Shown piece after piece: positions 60,374-64,000 of a stretch of DNA of 64,000 nucleotides. Below the pieces are notes generated by a model. The model had not been told where the DNA came from. It saw nothing but the letters and a program-made list of their open reading frames with translations, and searched no databases. The position numbers were made by a program, and so were the translations under genes. The DNA is from Roseomonas genomospecies 6 (GTDB lineage: Bacteria > Pseudomonadota > Alphaproteobacteria > Azospirillales > Azospirillaceae). Positions within the stretch are counted from its first letter, which is position 1. The number at the start of each line of letters is the position of its first letter. The DNA is taken from the NCBI RefSeq assembly GCF_008365375.1, contig NZ_QOKW01000017.1, positions 1 through 64,000 on the forward strand. Direction: 5' to 3'.

Positions 60374-60952
60374 ATGCAGTTCAGCAAGCTCAGGGCGCTG
60401 GTCGCCGCCGGTGCGGTGTTGGCGGGGGTCGCGATGGCGACCCCGTCGATCGCGCAGGACAAGCCGTCCGACGCTCTCAAGGCGCCGGTCATCGCCGTGG
60501 TCGACGTCCAGAAGATCATGCAGGAATCGAACGCCTCCAAGGGCGTGTCGAAGTCCTTCGAGTCGCTGCGCGAGACCTACCAGAAGGAAATCGCGTCGCT
60601 TGAGGACAAGCTGCGCAAGTCCGAGGAGGAACTGCGCAAGCAGCAGACCGTGCTGGCTCCGGACGTCCTGGCGAACAAGCGCCGCGACTTCGAGAAGCAG
60701 GTCGGCGAGGTCCAGAAGACGGTCCAGAGCCGCAAGCGCGCCCTGGAAACCGCGCTGAACGATGCCATGGCGGTCGTCCACAAGAACATGGTGGAAATCG
60801 TGGCCGACGTCGCGCGTGAGCGCGGGGCGAATCTGGTCCTGGCCCGGCAGCAGTTCGTTCTGGTCGACACCCACCTCGACGTCACCGACGTGGTGCTGGA
60901 GCGGGTGAACAAGAAGCTGCCGCAGGTCGCGCTGACCGTTCCCAAGCAGTAA
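60374..60952 (+). CDS. skp: Skp/OmpH-family periplasmic chaperone
   Basis: The 192-residue protein has a signal peptide (MQFSKLRALVAAGAVLAGVA, with cleavage after SIAQ) and a long charged coiled coil (about residues 55-130, with EIASLEDKLRKSEEELRKQQ). This is the prefoldin-like body of Skp, which carries unfolded outer-membrane proteins to BamA. The ATG is one base after the bamA stop, matching the usual bamA-skp pair. Confidence 0.93.
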   Translation: MQFSKLRALVAAGAVLAGVAMATPSIAQDKPSDALKAPVIAVVDVQKIMQESNASKGVSKSFESLRETYQKEIASLEDKLRKSEEELRKQQTVLAPDVLANKRRDFEKQVGEVQKTVQSRKRALETALNDAMAVVHKNMVEIVADVARERGANLVLARQQFVLVDTHLDVTDVVLERVNKKLPQVALTVPKQ

Positions 60953-61139
60953 CGCACACAGGACGGGTGCCGCCACGTCTCCTTCGGGATGGCGCGGCGG
61001 TTCCCTCCGTGCGCAGCAGCCTGGCGGCGTCGGGATTGCCAAATCCCCGGAAATGGGGCACAAGGGGGCTTCGCCCTGCGTCGCGTGCGGCGCGGCGCGG
61101 GGCGTTTTCCCTGGACTTTGAAAGGCGGGCGGCCGGACT
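60953..61139 (+). other. Skp-fabZ spacer, where lpxD would be expected
   Basis: These 187 bases contain no LpxD sequence in any frame. In many alphaproteobacteria lpxD lies here between skp (or bamA) and fabZ. The spacer holds only imperfect hairpins, such as GCCGC...GCGGC around 60968-61000 and CCCC...GGGG at 61045-61055. No relic is seen. Confidence 0.6.
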
Positions 61140-61610
61140 ATGGATGTGACGGCGGACAACAAGAAGATGGCCGACATCGACATCACGCGGATCATGGAAA
61201 TGATCCCGCATCGCTATCCGATCCTGATGATCGACAAGGTGATCGACATCACGCTGGGCGAGAGCGCCACCGGCGTCAAGAACGTCACCATCAACGAGCC
61301 GTACTTCCAGGGACACTTCCCGTCCCGACCCGTCATGCCGGGCGTCCTCATCATCGAAGCGATGGCCCAAACCTCCGCCGTGCTGGTGGTCGCCACGCTG
61401 GGCAAGGAGTCCGAGGGCAAGCTGGTCTATTTCATGACCGTGGACGAGGCGCGTTTCCGCCGTCCGGTCACGCCCGGCGACACCATCCACATCCACGTGA
61501 GCAAGCAGCGCCAGCGCGCCAACGTGTGGAAGTTCAAGGGCGAGGCCAAGGTCAACGGTGTTCTGGTCGCCGAAGCCATCTATTCCGCCATGATCCTGGA
61601 CGAGAAATGA
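61140..61610 (+). CDS. fabZ: 3-hydroxyacyl-[acyl-carrier-protein] dehydratase
   Basis: FabZ dehydrates 3-hydroxyacyl-ACP in fatty acid synthesis. It competes with LpxA and LpxD for the same acyl chains. The 156-residue hot-dog-fold protein has the IMEMIPHRYPILMIDKV segment (about residues 18-34) and the catalytic GHFPSRPVMPGVLIIEAMAQ (about 58-77), with its His and Glu. I kept the ATG at 61140; an ATG at 61167 is also possible. It overlaps lpxA by four bases (ATGA). Confidence 0.95.
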   Translation: MDVTADNKKMADIDITRIMEMIPHRYPILMIDKVIDITLGESATGVKNVTINEPYFQGHFPSRPVMPGVLIIEAMAQTSAVLVVATLGKESEGKLVYFMTVDEARFRRPVTPGDTIHIHVSKQRQRANVWKFKGEAKVNGVLVAEAIYSAMILDEK

Positions 61611-62395
61611 GCGTTTCCATTCACCCGACGGCGGTCGTCGATCCGGCCGCCAAGCTGGGCGAAGACGTTTTCATCGGTCCCTTCAGCGTCGTCGGGCCGG
61701 ACGTCGAATTGGGCGACCGCGTGCGGCTGACCTCCCATGTGGTGGTCGATGGCCGCACCCGCATCGGCGAAGACACGGTCATCTATCCCTTCGCGTCCAT
61801 CGGTCATCGCCCGCAGGATCTGAAGTTCAAGGGCGAACCGTCCGAACTCATCATCGGGCGCAACAACCAGATCCGCGAGCATGTCACCATGAGCCCCGGC
61901 ACCGAGGGCGGGGGCATGGTCACGCGGGTCGGCGACAACGGCCTGTTCATGGTCGGGGTGCACGTTGCCCACGATTGCGTCGTCGGCAACCACGCGGTGC
62001 TGGCGAACAACGCCACGCTGGCCGGCCATGTGGAACTGGGCGATTTCGTGACCATCGGAGGCCTGTCGGCGGTCCGCCAGTTCGTCCGCATCGGCTCTCA
62101 CGCCATGATCGGTGGGATGTCGGGTGTGGAGAAGGACGTGATCCCCTACGGCCTCGTCATGGGTGACCGGGCGCGTCTGGCCGGCCTGAACCTTGTCGGG
62201 CTGGAGCGCCGCGGCTTCCAGAAGGACGAGATCCACGCTCTGCGCGCCGCCTACCGTCTGCTGTTCGGCAACGAAGGCACCTTCGCCGAGCGCATGGAGG
62301 AGGTGGGCCGCGACATGGGGCAGCAGGCGCTGGTCGCTGACGTGCTGTCCTTCGCACGGACGTCGCGCTCGCTCTGCCAGCCGCGCGAGGGCTGA
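61607..62395 (+). CDS. lpxA: UDP-N-acetylglucosamine acyltransferase LpxA
   Basis: LpxA performs the first step of lipid A synthesis, acylating UDP-GlcNAc. The 262-residue protein is a left-handed beta-helix of hexapeptide repeats (for example IHPTAVVDPAAKLGEDVFIG) with the catalytic His in MVGVHVAHDCVVGNH (about residues 115-129) and a C-terminal helical domain ending QPREG. The ATG at 61607 overlaps the fabZ stop. The frame is open further upstream through fabZ, but that part is out of register with coding. Confidence 0.96.
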   Translation: MSVSIHPTAVVDPAAKLGEDVFIGPFSVVGPDVELGDRVRLTSHVVVDGRTRIGEDTVIYPFASIGHRPQDLKFKGEPSELIIGRNNQIREHVTMSPGTEGGGMVTRVGDNGLFMVGVHVAHDCVVGNHAVLANNATLAGHVELGDFVTIGGLSAVRQFVRIGSHAMIGGMSGVEKDVIPYGLVMGDRARLAGLNLVGLERRGFQKDEIHALRAAYRLLFGNEGTFAERMEEVGRDMGQQALVADVLSFARTSRSLCQPREG

Positions 62396-62451
62396 GGGGC
62401 TTTCAAGCACCCTCGTCGTCCTTCATTCTGTTGGTTGGGAGAGCCCTGGCC

Positions 62452-63294
62452 ATGTCGCAGCCTCTTCCCAAGCTCGGCATTCTGGCGGGTGGCGGTACCT
62501 TGCCCGCCAGAATCGCCGCCGCTGTGCGCGGCCAGGGGCGCGAGGTCTTCATCGTCGCCTTCGATGGCCAGACCGACCCCGCCACCGTTGAAGGGCTTCC
62601 CCATCTGTGGAGTCGTTTCGGCGCGGCGGGAAGCATCATCGCCCGTCTGAAGCAGGAAGGCGTCGGGGAACTGGTCTTCGCCGGCCCGGTGCGCCGGCCC
62701 TCCTTCACCGAACTTCTTCCCGACTGGTACACCACGAAATTCCTCGCCAAGGTCGGCACCCGCGCGCTGGGCGACGACGGTTTGTTGCGTTCCGTTGCGC
62801 GGGAGTTGGAAGGGGAGGGGTTCCGCGTGGTTGGGCTTCACGAACTTCTTGGGGAGCTTCTGACACAGGCGGGTCCGGTGGGCCGGCTGCGCCCGGATGC
62901 GGAGGCGGAGCGCGACATTGCCCGCGCCGTCGAGATCGCCCGTGCGCTGGGGGCGCTGGATGTCGGGCAGGGAGCGGTGGTGCAGCAGGGGATTGTGCTC
63001 GCGGTTGAGGCCATCGAGGGCACCGACGCGATGCTGGCGCGCTGCGCTGCCATCGCGCGGCCCGGACCGGGCGGCGTGCTGGTGAAGGTGAAGAAGCCGC
63101 AGCAGGACCGCCGCTTGGACCTGCCCACCATGGGGGTGACGACCGTGGAGAACGCTGCCCGCGCCGGCCTGCGCGGCATCGCGGTGGAGGCCGGCGGCAG
63201 CCTGCTGGTGGACCGCGCCGCGGTGGCGGAAGCCGCCGACCGGCTGGGCCTGTTCGTGGTCGGCATCGCCGTTCCGTCGGAGACAAGGGTGTGA
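62452..63294 (+). CDS. lpxI: UDP-2,3-diacylglucosamine pyrophosphatase LpxI
   Basis: LpxI makes lipid X from UDP-diacylglucosamine. It is the alphaproteobacterial replacement for LpxH. The 280-residue protein has LGILAGGGTLPARIAAAV near the N-terminus (about residues 8-25) and the C-terminal domain with KVKKPQQDRRLDLPTMGVTT. The ATG at 62452 gives MSQPLPKLGILAGG after GGGAGAG. It lies between lpxA and lpxB, as in other alphaproteobacteria, and overlaps lpxB by four bases. Confidence 0.95.
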   Translation: MSQPLPKLGILAGGGTLPARIAAAVRGQGREVFIVAFDGQTDPATVEGLPHLWSRFGAAGSIIARLKQEGVGELVFAGPVRRPSFTELLPDWYTTKFLAKVGTRALGDDGLLRSVARELEGEGFRVVGLHELLGELLTQAGPVGRLRPDAEAERDIARAVEIARALGALDVGQGAVVQQGIVLAVEAIEGTDAMLARCAAIARPGPGGVLVKVKKPQQDRRLDLPTMGVTTVENAARAGLRGIAVEAGGSLLVDRAAVAEAADRLGLFVVGIAVPSETRV

Positions 63295-64000
63295 GCGATC
63301 CGCTGATTTTCCTGATTGCCGGGGAGCCGTCCGGCGACGCTCTGGGCGCGCGGCTGATGGCCGCCTGCAAACGGCTGACCGGCGGGCGGGTGCGCTTCGC
63401 CGGCATCGGCGGCGAGAAGATGGTCGCGGAAGGGCTGGAAAGCCTTTTCCCGATGGGCGAACTGACTCTGTTCGGCGTGTTCGAGCTGCTGCCCCATCTG
63501 CCGAACCTGCTGCGCCGCATCGACCAGACGGTCGCGGAGATCCAGCGGCTGCGGCCCGACGTGGTGGTCGGCATCGATTCGCCGGGATTCACCGTCCGCG
63601 TGTCGAAGCGGGTGAAGGCGCAGGCGCCGGACATCCCGCTGGTCCACTACGTGGCGCCCACCGTCTGGGCCTGGAAGCCGAAGCGCGCGGCGAAATACGC
63701 GGCCATCTACGATCACCTGCTGGCGATCCTGCCCTTCGAGCCGCCCTATTTCGAGAAGGAAGGGTTGGCCTGCACCTTCGTCGGCCATTCGGTCGTGGAA
63801 GGCGGGGCAGGGCACGGCGATGCCGGGCGATTCCGCGCGGCCCACGGCCTGGGGCCGGAAGCGCGCATCGTCGCCGCTCTGCCGGGCAGCCGGAAGGGGG
63901 AGGTGTCCCGTCTGCTGCCGGACTTCCGCGCGGCGCTGGAGCGGTTGCTCCCCAGCCATCCGGGGTTGGTCGCCGTGGTCCCGACCGTCGCGACGGTGCG
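63291..64000 (+). CDS. lpxB: Lipid-A-disaccharide synthase LpxB, N-terminal part
   Basis: LpxB joins lipid X and UDP-diacylglucosamine to the lipid A disaccharide. The frame starts at GTG 63291, overlapping lpxI by four bases, and runs open for 236 codons to the window edge. It has the GT19-family motifs FLIAGEPSGDALGARLM (about residues 7-23), VGIDSPGFTVRVSKR and HYVAPTVWAWKPKRA, then ALPGSRKGEV near 200. The rest is outside the window. Confidence 0.94.
   Translation, partial: MSDPLIFLIAGEPSGDALGARLMAACKRLTGGRVRFAGIGGEKMVAEGLESLFPMGELTLFGVFELLPHLPNLLRRIDQTVAEIQRLRPDVVVGIDSPGFTVRVSKRVKAQAPDIPLVHYVAPTVWAWKPKRAAKYAAIYDHLLAILPFEPPYFEKEGLACTFVGHSVVEGGAGHGDAGRFRAAHGLGPEARIVAALPGSRKGEVSRLLPDFRAALERLLPSHPGLVAVVPTVATV

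Overview
The window is GC-rich alphaproteobacterial chromosome, most likely Azospirillum. The evidence is a PII protein of the A. brasilense GlnB type just upstream of glnA, the order tig-clpP-clpX-lon-hupB, a 14-gene nuo operon running into birA-coaX-rnj, a short ProRS without an editing insert, and the order pyrH-frr-uppS-cdsA-dxr-rseP-bamA-skp-fabZ-lpxA-lpxI-lpxB. Almost everything is conserved core genome; the genus is inferred from remembered family sequences and gene order.

Layout. (1) 1-6169, minus strand, is the accessory part: the first 38 codons of an IS5-family transposase, whose element end cuts off hsdS, then hsdM, an unrecognised 171-residue gene, and hsdR. This is a type I restriction-modification operon with a broken specificity gene. 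(2) 6302-8506, minus strand: glnA and glnB, with a sigma-54 type promoter before glnB. (3) 8706-12506, plus strand: two identical tRNA-His genes, a bifunctional NAD(P)HX repair enzyme, malonyl-CoA decarboxylase and tRNA-Leu(UAG). (4) 12598-19290: trigger factor, ClpP, ClpX, Lon and HU, a protein-quality-control block broken up by strong hairpins. (5) 19407-19726: tRNA-Val(UAC) and tRNA-Asp(GUC), followed by a relatively AT-rich, gene-free spacer. (6) 20056-37766: nuoA-N, the whole proton-pumping NADH dehydrogenase, tightly packed and joined by 4-base overlaps to biotin ligase, type III pantothenate kinase and RNase J. (7) 37800-45394: methylmalonyl-CoA epimerase, a DUF1467 membrane protein, a Tag-like glycosylase, a candidate small RNA, two unknown proteins, ProRS, the LolC/E-LolD lipoprotein exporter and an exported dienelactone-hydrolase-like protein. 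(8) 45399-46965, minus strand: an EamA-type transporter and a lipoprotein. (9) 47116-64000, plus strand: dnaE, rpsB-tsf-pyrH-frr, then isoprenoid, phospholipid and envelope genes through the start of lpxB.

How the genes work together. GlnB senses nitrogen and carbon status and acts upstream of glutamine synthetase. Trigger factor, ClpXP and Lon handle folding and proteolysis. The nuo operon drives respiration. From rpsB to lpxB the order is translation elongation and recycling, then undecaprenyl and CDP-diacylglycerol synthesis, the MEP pathway, outer-membrane protein assembly and lipid A synthesis. The usual lpxD is missing between skp and fabZ.

Most notable: the IS-truncated type I system with an unknown extra gene between hsdR and hsdM; a run of 16 histidines within 36 residues near the N-terminus of NuoL; a candidate terminator-ended small RNA near 39315-39407; a set of AAAGCG...CGCTTT palindromes; and the missing lpxD. 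I found no CRISPR array and no convincing wholly new system; the hsd locus is the best candidate for something unexplored.
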